DNA from: Ascarosepion bandense
Taxonomy: Eukaryota > Mollusca > Cephalopoda > Sepiida > Sepiidae
DNA length: 64,000 nt
Reading direction: 5' to 3'
Assembly: GCA_037127315.1 (NCBI GenBank)
Contig: JBBBDQ010001156.1
Location: 1,203,501-1,267,500 of the forward strand
Below the pieces are notes generated by a model. The model worked only from the letters and a program-made list of their open reading frames with translations, searched no databases and was not told where the DNA came from. Numbering within the stretch: the stretch's first letter is position 1; each line of letters starts with the position of its first letter. Positions 20,601-32,388 of the stretch are shown here, piece by piece. Made by a program: the position numbers and the translations under genes.

Positions 20601-20758
20601 ATATAGTGTTGAGTTGTGATGGTTACGATGAGATTGTTTTTTCAGGTGTGTTACCGGCAACTGGTATTTCGGCAAGCAGATTTTTATCGTAAGTGCTCGA
20701 TATCTTGATGGAGACAAAGCGTTGATAATTTTTGTTCAAAGAATTTAGCACATTCACT

Positions 20759-20879
20759 GAGCAGGTTCATACCAACTGCTAACTTTCGACCCCCTCCCCA
20801 AAAATAAAATCAGCTCCGATGAGTAAAGACATCATAACTCTGTCCTTGCGAAAATTCGAAGTCGGTATGAACCTGCTTA
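20759..20879. mobile_element. possible MITE with 15-bp terminal inverted repeats
   Basis: Ends are GAGCAGGTTCATACC and its complement GGTATGAACCTGCTTA, about 120 bp apart. It encodes nothing. A single copy is seen, so it could also be a chance foldback. Confidence 0.4.
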
Positions 20880-20899
20880 GCTAAAGTGACACATTTTTG

Positions 20900-20902
<3 letters not shown>

Positions 20903-20956
<54 letters not shown>
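20903..20956. repeat. (TA)n microsatellite
   Basis: Pure TA run. A second is at 21184-21220. Confidence 0.95.
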
Positions 20957-20958
<2 letters not shown>

Positions 20959-21099
20959 AATGAATAAGTGCAAAGACAATAATTGCAACGTTAAAAACAT
21001 TAATTTAAAACATTTCTCAATATAAAAATAGAGCAATAAATTTTTATTATTAATTATAACTGAGGAATATTTCAAAATTGCCATCATTACTATGTACCT

Positions 21100-21179
21100 A
21101 ATGACACATTGTTCTTTTAATGTCGAAACAAAAGATACAAATTTGTAGTATTTTGTAGTTTGTACATGTTCTAAATTAA

Positions 21180-21182
<3 letters not shown>
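21100..21182 (+). other. decayed hammerhead-like repeat (family HH-3)
   Basis: CTAATGA (CTGATGA with one change), a CATTG..AATG helix II with a loop of T's, an intact GTCGAAAC, then a TTTGTAG end. Same family as 2005-2178. It lies just 5' of a (TA)n run and of the Penelope 3' end. Confidence 0.45.
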
Positions 21183-21221
<39 letters not shown>

Positions 21222-21225
21222 TTAG

Positions 21226-22210
21226 CTGTTATAAAAAAACTTACTTCAACACACACAAATAATATCTTCTAAATCTATATTTTATAAAGAATTACACAGC
21301 ATTAAGCAAACACTTGTCAATAATGGATTTCTTAACTCCGTTATTGATCAACAAATTAAAATGTATCTAAACAAAATTAACAATAGCTCTAACAATATTG
21401 ATAATATTAACAATAATGGTGTACATCAAAATAAACATAACACTATTAACTTATACTATTGCAACGAAATACATAATAATTACAAACAAGATGAAAAAAC
21501 TCTCAAAAACATAATACGTAGAAATGTTAAACCAGTCGAAAATAATAATCAAATTAAACTCATTATATATTATAAAAAATTCAAAATAATTGACCTCATA
21601 GTCTCTAATATCCCTACAAGCACTAAACTAAATTCTCTACAAAAAACCAATGTAGTGTACCAATTTAGATGCCCATTCAGAGATTGCATGTCTGATACTA
21701 ATAAAAAAACCCAGTACATATATTGGTTTTACTACAACCACGCTCTCCCGTAGACTTACATGACATCTTTCTGATCAGAGTACAATTAAACAACATTTCT
21801 CTGAAAAACGTAAACATGTAGGTAATATCAGATAGATTTTGGTTAACAATACGGTGATCCTTACTAATACATATAGTAAGAGGAACCTTCAAATATGGGA
21901 GGCCATGTACATCAAATCTAAACAACCAACACTTAATAAAATTACCTTTAAATCCGGACATAACACGTTACATTGCATTTGAATACATGGTTTTGTTGTC
22001 GTTTTGCGCTATCATGCGGTGTGACGTCATAGAACCGCATTGCAAATTTGAAAACTGCATTTGTTATTTTTGGTAACTAATGCCGTTGCCTAGCAGAGTT
22101 TTATGTCAACACAAAATAAAATCATCGGTGATGGTGGATGTTATTGTATTACTGTCTAAATAACCTCTCTGAAGATGGCTCATGTGAGCCGGAAGCTTAG
22201 AAGCAAATTA
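21226..22210 (+). mobile_element. Penelope-like element, 3' end
   Basis: Coding part 21226-21978 followed by a 3' region containing a hammerhead-like hairpin at 22169-22195 (CTGAAGA, GGCTC/GAGCC stem, then GAAG where GAAA is expected). This is an asparagine-rich Penelope subgroup unlike the one at 2.7 kb. Confidence 0.75.
21300..21978 (+). pseudogene. Penelope linker and GIY-YIG endonuclease
   Basis: The frame has INLYYCNEIHNNYKQDEKTL, KNIIRRNVKPVENNNQIKLI, VVYQFRCPFRDC (Cys-containing loop). After a frameshift near 21710 it has YIGFTTTTLSRRLT (GIY-YIG core), SDQSTIKQHF, a late RNLQIWEAMYIKSKQPTLNK (catalytic Glu region) and ITFKSGHNTLHCI at the end. The RT is absent, so this is a 5'-truncated insertion. 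The enzyme would nick the target; the frameshift prevents it. Confidence 0.85.
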
Positions 22211-22347
22211 ATAAAAAATTATCCAAATGTTGGAGAATTTTGGCTTTATTTTCAACTGAAATTAAAGCCAAAATACGACGTTTAGAACGGCTCATGATTA
22301 AACATAATAGGCATTCATTGTCTCTTATATTTAACAGTATATGTTTA

Positions 22348-22348
<1 letters not shown>

Positions 22349-22392
<44 letters not shown>
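22349..22392. repeat. (TA)n microsatellite
   Basis: Pure TA run. A shorter one is at 22651-22668. Confidence 0.95.
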
Positions 22393-22396
<4 letters not shown>

Positions 22397-23580
22397 CTTA
22401 ATTATTTTTAGTAGATAATCGTATCTGAGTAGTGCTTTCATCCATTTATCAAATAGCACATATATTATTTCCGTCCGCCGGCCTAAAAATTCGAGAAATC
22501 TTGCTTGTGAAAGATATGTAAAAAAAAGTGTTCCATTTTATGATGAACGGATAAAATCAGTTATCTCATATTTGCAAAAATTTACAGCATATACGTCATT
22601 CCTAAACAATAAAATTTTGATGACAATTTAAATAATATTAATTTATTCAGATATATATATATATATTTCTTGAATATTACTCGCTCACTTTTGTCTTACT
22701 AGGCTTTTAATTATATCACAATGTGTTGTCCACATGTTTTACTCAAATTTCAACCAGCTAATAAATCTTCATAAAGGTTCTCAAATTCAAAAGCCTTAAA
22801 TACAACAATGACATACTTGCTATTTTAGAGGGTGCGATGGATAAATTGTCGTCTAAAAAGTAGAAATATCAGCATCTCTTTTTAACAAATATATTTACTA
22901 AATTTGGACAAAACTATATTGAAATACTTCAGATTTAATTTATCAAATAAAATTGCTTTTGGCTTCAACCTCGACCCCCATACGACTTCAGAATTTCCTG
23001 AATCTCTTCTGGACGGCTGACTTGCTTGATAAATGCTGCCACAGTTTTTGCCTTTATTTCATCTTGGTGTTACAAGGAATTTTGTTGGCCTCTCGCTCAC
23101 CTGCTCCCAATATATAATAATAATAATGTCCGCTGCAGTATGGGGAGTTATGTGACGAGATGTAAGGAGTGATGTGGTCAGAGAAACTTTATGACAGCTA
23201 TGACTGGCTTTTCTTGCTAGTGTGACATTGTACAGTTATTTTACCAGACATAGGCCTTCCAGCAGCCAACCATCTTAAGATCAGCACTACCTCTTCTAGG
23301 AACGTGTTGTAGACCTCCGGGAGTCTGAGGACCCGTGGGAAGACGAATTAAAGCATCCAGTCGCAAATCACTATTGAGCCTCCAAACACCTTCTTAATCA
23401 CCACTAGAATCCTCTAACTCTTTCTGAATCCTCTGCCCTGCCCTCAGATTGACAGTCAAACGCCCTTGCAGGAAATTAAAATAATTTAAATGGAATCAAT
23501 TCATCCATCACCTTCTGTATACAAACGCAGGCAATAAAATAAATCTTAACATTTGTCTTGATCTCACAGAGGGCGAAACT
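22393..23580. other. no gene recognised
   Basis: AT-rich to mixed sequence. Nothing with a recognisable domain, repeat family or RNA structure. Confidence 0.5.
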
Positions 23581-23599
23581 CGTCTGCTAAGAATGGTTT

Positions 23600-23900
23600 T
23601 CGTCTTTACTATTTTGTGTGTTTACGCCGATGTACACTTCCCACGTAGGAATTGACTGTAGTGGTGAAGGCCTCTGCAGAACCCTCTTCCATACATTTGA
23701 AAGAAATGTGGGGAAAATTGTGAAAACGGCTTCTCTCGAAAGCGCCAACGAGTCTGTGCGTCGTGTAGAATCCAGTTACTCCGTGATAAAAGGAACCAAA
23801 ATGGCGGCGCTCATGTTTTATGCAAGGTGGTCTCAGACATTTAACGTGAAATCTCGTCGTTCGCATGCAAATTATGGTCGGTCCTCGGCTGTATAAAGCA
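23600..23900. other. unrecognised open block with octamer and TATA motifs
   Basis: Both strands stay open for 85-92 codons with CpG-containing, mixed-composition sequence. An ATGCAAAT octamer (23865-23872) lies 20 bp before TATAAA (23892-23897). It might be a promoter relic (snRNA- or histone-like spacing) or part of an unknown repeat. No domain recognised. Confidence 0.25.
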
Positions 23901-24955
23901 GATTTTTTGCTTCTTGCTGACCGTGCTTGGGTTATTAGAAGACGAAGAAATAGAAGAAATAGAAGAAGAAGACGAAGATGACGACAAAAGAGACTCCTCT
24001 CACCTGTTTATTTCATCCATTTTTTGTCTTTCCTTTCACACTGTAAGAAAAGAATCCAGAGAACAGCAAAATGCGTCGCATTGTTATAATTGATTAAAAA
24101 ACTGGAACATATAGAAAGAGCATTGACTTCTAAGCCTTCCAGTGTACATTTGTTTTGAGGGTCTTACAATATGGCTATAAAATGCGAGAGAGTGTAAACG
24201 ATTGCTTTACAAAAAATGTAGAGAGATAAAAAACAAATACTTATTTAAAATATAAATTTAGCCTCGACATATCTTTAGTTTTCCGCCAAATATATTATAA
24301 CTGACGCTTTTGTGCATATTTTCTTCCTCAACTACTAGTTATCCCACTATTTATCCCAGCTCCACTGAGGCGAGTTTTGACACATGGTTGGCTTTTCAAT
24401 TGGGAAACTGAGCGCGTACATTTAGGTAGCTGGTCAAACTTTACCCAGCCCCGCACACGAGATGACTGGATACTAATTGGTCATAGCTGGTTTTAGCTGG
24501 TCATGCTTTTAACCAAAAAGCGATGAAAGTTGAAAGTTGACATGCGTAACATATACAACTTATTGTATACCTATAAGGCATTTTGCAGAAATCACTTAAT
24601 ACCCTGCCGTCAGACCCATTAGAATTAATTCAATTAGGAACAGCTCTGGAATATTCCTGGACAGATATACATACATACGCAACGAATCCAGTATCCAGCA
24701 TCTTCTTGCCACATTGTATAGCCGCCGTTATTCAAGCACAAGTACCAGTAGGATGATTTTGTTGTAGATGTCTGTAAGTGTTTTTTGCCAGAGTTTATGT
24801 GCGCATAGATAAATGTGCTATAATGTTTCATCGAGAATTTTTCCCGCCAGTCGGTGTGATGGTGACGAAAGCTTTATCTATACATGCGGTGAAAGAAAAC
24901 ACTGTTCAATTGGTCGTTGTTTTTTTTATTACTTATAACACTCGTTGTATTGTCT
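23901..24955. other. no gene recognised
   Basis: A GAAGA-rich stretch near 23935-23990, then unique AT-rich sequence. Confidence 0.5.
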
Positions 24956-24986
<31 letters not shown>

Positions 24987-25014
24987 AAGAAGAAGAAGAA
25001 GAAGAAGAAGAAAT
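24956..25014. repeat. (AGA)n microsatellite
   Basis: About 18 trinucleotide units, followed by A-rich DNA. Confidence 0.95.
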
Positions 25015-25499
25015 GTGTGAAAGAATCTAAATAATGAAAAATAAGAGAAGAGGGTCTTTTAAAGTTGTTATTACAAAGTAAAAAAAAGAAGTGCTGACGT
25101 AAAAATAGAATCTGAAAATAAAGAAAAACGAACACGAGAAAAAGTCAATACTTGAAAGATGAGTAAGAATTAAAAAAAAATACAATAAGCTCATAAAGAA
25201 CAAAGGAAAAAATATAGGTTAATTTAACACCTATCCGGTTTTTTTTTGTCAAGAAAGTTATAGCTTAGTGATAGATAATATCAATTATTTTAAAATCATC
25301 ACTTGGATTTCAGACGTGCGTAGCAAACAACAGAACTGGATATGCCAATGAAATGTAAAACATTTCAAGAAGAATATACATTCAACAGAAGCTGTTTGCA
25401 ATATATAAAGTACATATGCTGGCAGAAAGATCTCTAGTAGAAAGATATATAAGTGTACGAATTATTCCTAATAAATATATTCCTATTTTGTTTGTAAAA

Positions 25500-27170
25500 A
25501 ATTTCGGTCTATAGGCTTCTTCCTTGCCATACACACATTGTCTCAGAACATGCCTTCGTCATTCTTATGTTCACAATATTTTAGTCTATAGTGTTCTTTA
25601 TTATCATACTTACAGAGTTTTAACCCATATACATCTTCATTGATATAGACACAATATTTTAGCATATTCATTATTATACCTACAATGTTTCAGTCAATAG
25701 GTGTCTTCACTATTATGTCTAAAAGTTTCACCCCAAACAGAAGCTTCTATATCATTATACCTACAATGTTTTAGCCTAGAGCATTCTTGATTGTTATACA
25801 CATAATATTTCATCCTCAGGCTTTCTTCATGATTATAGACACAATAGCCTTCTTCATTTTTATACTGATGTTATAGCATTTTTTATGTTTCAGCCTAAAG
25901 CTTTCTTTATTTTTATACCCACAATGATTCAGCCTATAGGCTTCTTCACTGCAATACACTCATTGATTTAGCATAAATCCTTCTTCATTGATATAGCCAC
26001 TCTAGGTTTTCGGTGATTCAGCATATAGCTTTCTTCATTGGTATAGCCACTCTAGTTTTTCATTGATTCAGCATAAATTCTTCTTCATTGATATAGGCAC
26101 TCTAGGCTTTCATTGATTCAGCATATAACTTTTTTCAGGGATATAGCCACTCCAGGCTTTCATTGATCCAGCATATAGCCTTCTTCATTGGTATAGCCAC
26201 TCTAGGCATTCATTGATTCAACATATAACTCTTTTCATTGGTATAGCCACTCTAGGTTTTTATTGATTTAGCATAAAGCTTTCCTCATTGATATAGCCAC
26301 TCTAGGCTTTCATTGATTCATCATATAGCCTTCTTCATTGAAATAGCCACTCTAGCTTTTTTTTGATTCAGCATATAGCCTTCTTCATTGGTATAGCCAC
26401 TCTAGGAATTCATTGATTCAGCATATAACTTTTTTCATTAATATAGCCACTCTAGACTTTCATTGATTCAGCATATAGCCTTCTTCATTGATATAGCTAC
26501 TATAGGCTTTCATTAATTCAGCATATAACTTTTTTCATTGATATAGCCACTCTAGTCTTTCACTGATTCAGCATATAACTTTTTTCATTGATATACCCAC
26601 TCTAGTCTTTCATTGATTTAGCATATAACTTTTTCATTGATATAGCCACTCTAGACTTTCATTGATTCAGTATATAGCCTTCTTCATTGATATAGCTACT
26701 CTAGGCTTTCATTGATTCAGCATATAGGCTTCTTCATTGGTATATCCACTCTAGGTTTTCATTGATTCAGTATATAGCCTTCTTCATTGGTATAGCCAAT
26801 CTAGTCTTTCATTGATTCAGCATATAGCCTTCTTCATTGATATAGCTACTATAGGCTTTCATTAATTCAGCATATAACTTTTTTCATTGATATAGCCACT
26901 CTAGTCTTTCACTGATTCAGCATATAACTTTTTTCATTGATATAGCCACTCTAGTCTTTCATTGATTTAGCATATAACTTTTTCATTGATATAGCCACTC
27001 TAGACTTTCATTGATTCAGTATATAGCCTTCTTCATTGATATAGCTACTCTAGGCTTTCATTGATTCAGCATATAGGCTTCTTCATTGGTATATCCACTC
27101 TAGGTTTTCATTGATTCAGTATATAACCTTTTTCATTGGTATAGGCACTCCACGCTTATTCATTGTTATA
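25500..27170. repeat. minisatellite, about 50-bp unit
   Basis: From about 25940 on, 'atagccactctag' recurs every 49-51 bp (25991, 26041, 26091, 26141, 26191 and so on), each time with 'cattgattcagcatatagc' and 'ttcttcattg'. From 25500 to 25940 the same words occur in degenerate spacing. About 26463-26811 and 26812-27160 are copies of each other with an offset of exactly 349 bp, a seven-unit block duplication. Confidence 0.95.
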
Positions 27171-27329
27171 ATGTCCAATGTTTAGATCTATAAGATTCTT
27201 CATTGTTATGTTCAAAAATGGTTGATTATATAGATTTATATAAGTTATTTTTCATACTTCTTGCTAGTGTTCCAAGTTCACCCTTTTAATGCTAGAATTA
27301 CGTCAGTTTTCTTCGTTATTTCGTTTTTA

Positions 27330-27705
27330 TCTATTTTTTCAAAATATTCCAATTTCCCATTTTCTATCTATTTTTCTTTCTTTTTTTTTTACATCTATCC
27401 TAATCACTTAGTTTTTATTTGTCTTATTGCCTCTCTTTTTCTCAACTTATCTGTTTATCTCTCTTTACACTTTCGATTTCTGTTTACTGATTCCTCTGTT
27501 TCTTTTTAGCTTTTTTTTTTCTCTTGTTCGGGCTTTCTCTTTGTCTTTCTCTGATTCCTTCTCTCTTTGTCTCTTTATTCCACCGTTTTATCTCTGCATT
27601 TGCTTAGCCTCTCCTTATCTCTATCTTTATTTCATTTTTTTCTCTTTTTATCATATATTTATTTATCTCTGTTTCTCTATCTTTTTCTCTATCTTTTTTC
27701 ATTTT
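27330..27705. repeat. pyrimidine-rich low-complexity DNA
   Basis: C/T-rich plus strand. The open frames here are low-complexity readings. Confidence 0.85.
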
Positions 27706-27744
27706 GACTAAATAATAATAATAATAATAATAATATGAAAATGA

Positions 27745-27945
27745 AATTTGTAGGGAACACTCCACCCACGTCTATTGAACAGGTGAAGAAGCTCACCCCT
27801 TGTTTCCTGTTTAGGATGCGGTTCCCGGTTTTCTCTTTTCCAATCTTCTCACTTTTTTTAAAAAAATCTTTTCACTCCTATGTAGCCCCCTGCACATCAG
27901 TGGCTTTACCGCCTTGCTCGGGGTGATATGATTAAAAAAAAATCA
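27745..27945 (+). mobile_element. LINE 3' end, variant tail (copy 1)
   Basis: Begins near 'acactccacccacgtctatt' and ends with GTAGCCCCCTGCACATCAGT, GGCTTTACCGCC, TTGCTCGGGGTGATATGATT and poly(A). The last 60 bp match the Jockey/CR1-like LINE, while the upstream part differs. Copies at 31142-31320 (minus) and 32893-33095. Confidence 0.75.
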
Positions 27946-27954
27946 TGAACCCTT

Positions 27955-28335
27955 TCGTTTTTAAGAGACATAGTTTTTTTTATAATCATTTCACCCCAAG
28001 AAAAGCAGTTTTACTGCCACTGATGCGCAGGGGGGTTACGTAGGAGGGGAGTGAGGAGAAAGAAAAACAAGTTATATGGGGTGTCAGAGAATGGGTAAGG
28101 GAAGGACGATAACACTAGGGCGAAAAGAGATGATGAAAGTAGAGTGTAAGGAGAAAAGAACATGTGGGAAAGGACGCTAGTCAGTGAGATAGAAGATGGA
28201 ATTTGACCTTACATTTAAATTTTTGGAGATTGTAGCTGTCAGGGAAGCATGTATACGGAAGGGAATTCCAAAAAGGGAAGGTGCGAGAAAAGAAGCTTGG
28301 AGTAGAAGTTACGGTTACATTTTATTGTATTTAAA
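27955..28335 (-). mobile_element. LINE 3' fragment, tail-to-tail with the preceding copy
   Basis: Minus-strand tail (TTACTGCCACTGATGCGCAG read on the plus strand) followed by the 3' UTR and the SYNLQ-type C-terminal codons near 28230. Strongly 5'-truncated, as usual for LINE insertions. Confidence 0.8.
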
Positions 28336-28589
28336 TAATATTAATAAGGTGCTTGAAAATAAATAAAACGTATATTTGTTTTCTTTTATCATCAGAGCCC
28401 GTTATAAACATTAGTTTATCCGTTATATACTAACGTCTTGACAAGATGGAAGAAAGAAATAAAATAATCCAAATAAATCTAAATATTTTTACAATTTTTT
28501 AAAATTCATTCTGGAGATAAAATATATGTTTGGTAGTTCTGATATAAAACGTATTGCTGGTCATTTTCCTAAAAATATGCGTTGTTGAT

Positions 28590-28882
28590 CAGTAAGTTAA
28601 ATGCCATACGTTATTCACGCTTTGGGAAATCATATTTCAAAAGAGATTTGACTGACTGGGCAGAACATTTTCCCGCAGCAGTTTGCAATTGCTTTCTGGT
28701 TGCCAACCAAGGCTATAAAACGCAATGTCTTATTATTTAACCCATAACTGGAGGGAAGAGACGGATTAGTACCTTTCCCAACTGTACTTGTGCGTAAGTG
28801 AATGCAACGAATTGAACTGGAATTCGAACTCGGGTCTCGGATTTCTCGTTCCGAGCCTATATCCACTGCATGACAACGCACA
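28590..28882 (-). mobile_element. SINE (family A)
   Basis: Full-length minus copy with GAGTTCGAATTCCAG-type B box (here cccgagttcgaattcc) and the usual body. Imperfect flanking similarity (gcgttgttga / gcattgttgc) may be an eroded target duplication. Confidence 0.85.
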
Positions 28883-28919
28883 CCCAACGCATTGTTGCTA
28901 ATCGTTCTATAAAAGTATA

Positions 28920-29434
28920 TTTTTATAATTTCATAGTGTTTTTTAGGGGGGGGTTGTTTGGTGGGGTTTACTATTTATCCATAGGTTGGAACCAAACAGA
29001 TACTACCACCCCGGGTAGGGATGGAGCTGGAAACAACTGCAGTTAAGATGTGGATCCACACGTCTTATGAACTTCAATCTCTCGATCGGAGGCTTTGATG
29101 TCGGATTCAGTTCGAAATGAACGGAAAACTCGTTAATAGTATATCAAAGAGCATAATACCGGATGTCTTTGAAAATGAGCTTTTTGCATTCTGTGTCGTC
29201 TGTGGGTTCCCATTCTACGACATGAAATGGTATTAAAGAAAAATGTAGATTTCTTTTAATTATTCGTTTTTATTCGAAGTGAGTGGAACCGGGATGGAAG
29301 CATATGTTAGACTTCCAGCTATGGGCAAATTTTGAACACTAAGACAAAAATCAATAGTACAGTTTTATAGTTACTAAAAATACATTTTATGGTCTACTAA
29401 AAATATATATCTAAAAAACGTACCTTTACTCTGA
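28920..29434. other. no gene recognised
   Basis: Unique AT-rich sequence with a G-run near 28945. Confidence 0.5.
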
Positions 29435-30680
29435 AGGTATAAAATATGGACAAAATATCTATAGCTGAAATCATAAAATTTCACTCAATATGAAACTCAT
29501 TTCGACTAAATGTACACATCACCTGTAAGTCAGAAATAGTAGAGGGAAAATAACTATTTAAAAACACTGAAAGCGTAAACATAATGTCTTAGCTTAAAAA
29601 TAGATTTACGCCAAAGCATATAATATCTATATATAAAATATACGTTTACTCTGAATGTATAAACTTATCTTTTCTTTTTTTTACTTTTTTTTTATGACCT
29701 TGTGGCCCCAAGCAAGGAATTTTATTGCAACTGTTGTGCAGGGGGTTACATAGGAGGAATGTCATGAGAAAGAGTAACAGGTTACAGAGAGTGTAAGGAA
29801 GAGGGTATGAGAAGGAAGAGAATACTGATGAGTGGGGTGGACGGAGAAAATAGCATGAGAGAGAGGAAGTAAGTTAGTGAGACCGGAGGTGACAATTGAC
29901 TTTACATTTGAATTCTTGAAGATTGTAGCTGTCGGGAAAGCAATTATGTGGAAAAGAATTCAACAGGCGGGAAGTGCGAGATAAAAAGGTGATGGAGTAG
30001 AATTTGCGTTTACAATTTATCGGTTTCACAGTAAAAGGGCGGGACCTAGTTGCTAACAGTGTGGCTCGAGGAAATTCATATATAGTGGGTACCAGTGAGC
30101 TAAGTTAATCGGCGCAGAAGCCGTTAAAATATTTGTAGAAGAGACACAGGGAGGCCACACTGCGTCGGTGAGAAAGCGACTGTATCCTAGCTGCCAAGTC
30201 GGGATCGATCACATTACATTTTCTCCGTTGGATTTTATCAAGGACCCCTAGGAGGATAGCAGGAGCACCCGACAAGATATGGCAGCAATATTCAATGCTC
30301 CGGGCGGATGGTAGATTTATATATGTGCTGGATTATTTCAGTAGGAAACAATTATACAATCATGGACAAAATATATATAGCTAAAAACCATAAAATTTCA
30401 CTCACTATGAATATCATTTTAACTGAATATACACTGTACTTACAAGTCATAAATAGTAGTGGGAAAAAAAAACTATTTAAAAACACTGAAAGTGTAAACA
30501 TAATGACTTAGCTTACAAATAGATTTACCCCAAAGCATAGGATTCCTACAAAATTAACACTCTAGATATAAAATATACGTATACCCTGAATGTGTAAACT
30601 TCTGTACAAAATATCTGTTGTTGAAAGCATTAAATTACGTACAAAATATTTAGATTCCAGATATAAATAACCTATGGCCA
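29435..30680. repeat. AT-rich tandem repeat, split by a LINE
   Basis: Blocks at about 29439-29680, 30350-30580 and 30590 onward share 'gacaaaatat.tatagct', 'aaatttcactca', 'actatttaaaaacactgaaa', 'agatttac.ccaaagcata' and 'taccctgaatgt'. The LINE at 29682-30338 lies between the first and second units. Confidence 0.75.
29682..30338 (-). mobile_element. Jockey/CR1-like LINE fragment
   Basis: Minus-strand 3' end with poly(A)-like start, the GCCACTG-type tail (ttgcaactgttgtgcag), the C-terminal coding block and the segment around 'cgggcggatggtagattta' that encodes IYKSTIRP. Confidence 0.85.
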
Positions 30681-30824
30681 GAGTAAACCAATCAAATAAA
30701 CAACATGAAAGAGCCTTTATGACAAAAATCTGTATAATATCCTAAAATTTCTTAAATAAAAATCTAAATATAAAAATAAAAATTTCAACAAATCTACTAC
30801 ATAAAATACACCGCATTATATCAT

Positions 30825-31110
30825 CAGCTTTTTTTAAAATCATTTCACTCCAAGCAAAATGCGCAGGGGGTTACATAAGAGGAGAGTGATGAGAAAGAGG
30901 AACTAGTTACAGTGGGTGTCAGAGAATGAGTAAGAAAAGAACGAAAACACTGGTTTGAATAGAACTGCATGAGAGTAAAGTAGAAAAGGAAAGGACATGA
31001 TACAAGGATTGTCAGGGAAAGGATGCAAGTCAAGGAGATAAGAGATGGCAATTGACATTGCATTTGAATTTTTGGAGATTGTAGCTATCAGAGATGCAAG
31101 TACAGGAAAG
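30825..31110 (-). mobile_element. LINE 3' fragment
   Basis: Contains 'atgcgcagggggttacata' and the SYNLQ-equivalent coding end at about 31060-31090. It is cut by the next element at about 31120. Confidence 0.8.
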
Positions 31111-31139
31111 GGAATTTCAATTTTTATTTTTTTTTTATT

Positions 31140-31625
31140 TTTTATTAATCATATCACCCCGAGCAAGGCGGTAACGCCACTGATGTGCAGGGGGCTACAT
31201 AAAAGTGAAAAGATTGGAAAAAAGAAAGCCGGAAACCACATCCTAAACAGGGAACAAGGGATGAGCCTCTACACCTGTTCAATAGACATGGGTGGAGTGT
31301 GAACCGGGCGATAGTTTAGTCTATCTACTCCAATGTGGTTACATTTGATTGGTTTCACTGTAAAAGGGTGGAACCTAGTTGCTAGAGTAGTAGATCGAGT
31401 AAATTCATGCTGAGGGGGCACAAAGAAGCTAAGCTCATCGGTGCGGAATTCGTATAAGTATTTGTAGAAGAGACAGAGCGAAGCTACATTACATCGTTGA
31501 GAAAGTGACTGGAGTTGAGCTACCGGGTCGAGATCGATTACCTTGCAGATTCTCTGTTGGATTTTGTCAAGAACCCCGAGATGAATAGCAGACAAACATG
31601 TATATGGATAAAAATTGAGTTTCAT
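31140..31625 (-). mobile_element. LINE with variant tail (copy 2)
   Basis: Minus strand: HLGVLDKIQQRICKVIDLD, QRCNVASLCLFYKY, STTLATRFHPFTVKPIKCNH, then instead of the usual C terminus IGVDRLNYRPVHTPPMSIEQ and the variant 3' tail. This shows that the variant tail belongs to a LINE subfamily sharing the RT C-terminal region. Confidence 0.8.
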
Positions 31626-31734
31626 TTACTATGTGAAATTTAATTGTGAAAGTAGAACAAAGAATATAATATTTTTTGTTGCTTTAAAGCTCCGAAGAGA
31701 ATTAAATTCCGGCATTAAATGACCAGAAGAGTTG

Positions 31735-32385
31735 ACATTTTTTATAATCATATCGCTCCATGCAAAGCAGTTTATTGCCACTGGTGTTCAGGGGGTTACA
31801 TAGTAGAAAAACTATGAGAAGAAGTGACAGGTTATAGGGGGTGTCAGTAAGTGGGTCGGAGAATGATGAAAATACTGATAAGAGTAGAGTGGACAGAGAG
31901 AGAGGATGCAAGTTAATGAAGCAGGAGATGACTCTTGACATTTAAATTTCTGGAGATGGTAGCTGTCGGGGAAGGGAATTCCACAGGAGAAAAGTGCGAA
32001 AAAAGAAGCTGATGGAGTAGAATTTTGCGTTTCCATTTTATTAGTTTCAGAGTAAAAGGATGGGACCTAGTTGCTCATCTTGTGGCTCAAGTAAATTCAT
32101 CGGAGCAGAAGCCTTGAATATGTTTGTAGAAGAGACACAGGGAAGCCACATTGCGCCGGTGAGAAAGTGACTGTATCTTAGCTGCCAAGTGAGGATCAAT
32201 CACATTACAGATTCTCCATTGGATTTTGTCAAGGACACCTATGTGGATACCAGCAGCACCCGTCCAGGTATGGCAGCAGTATTCAATGCTCGGGTGGATG
32301 GTAGATATGTGCAGGATGGTTTTAGACGGGAAACACTTCCTGGATGCCGTTAAAGATGTAAAATTAATCAAAGGACGCTTTTGCT
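31735..32385 (-). mobile_element. LINE 3' fragment
   Basis: Minus strand: SIEYCCHTW, VLDKIQWRICNVIDPHLAAK, RRNVASLCLFYKH and the usual tail. It is head-to-head with the plus-strand fragment at 32389. Confidence 0.85.
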
Positions 32386-32388
32386 ATT

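Noticed and set aside
23618..23896. Protein-coding gene on the plus strand
   Set aside because: No domain or splice context supports it and the minus strand is equally open; kept only as an unrecognised block.
25500..27170. Possible CRISPR-like array (regular ~50-bp spacing)
   Set aside because: The whole unit is repeated with no unique spacers, and the surroundings are animal repeats.
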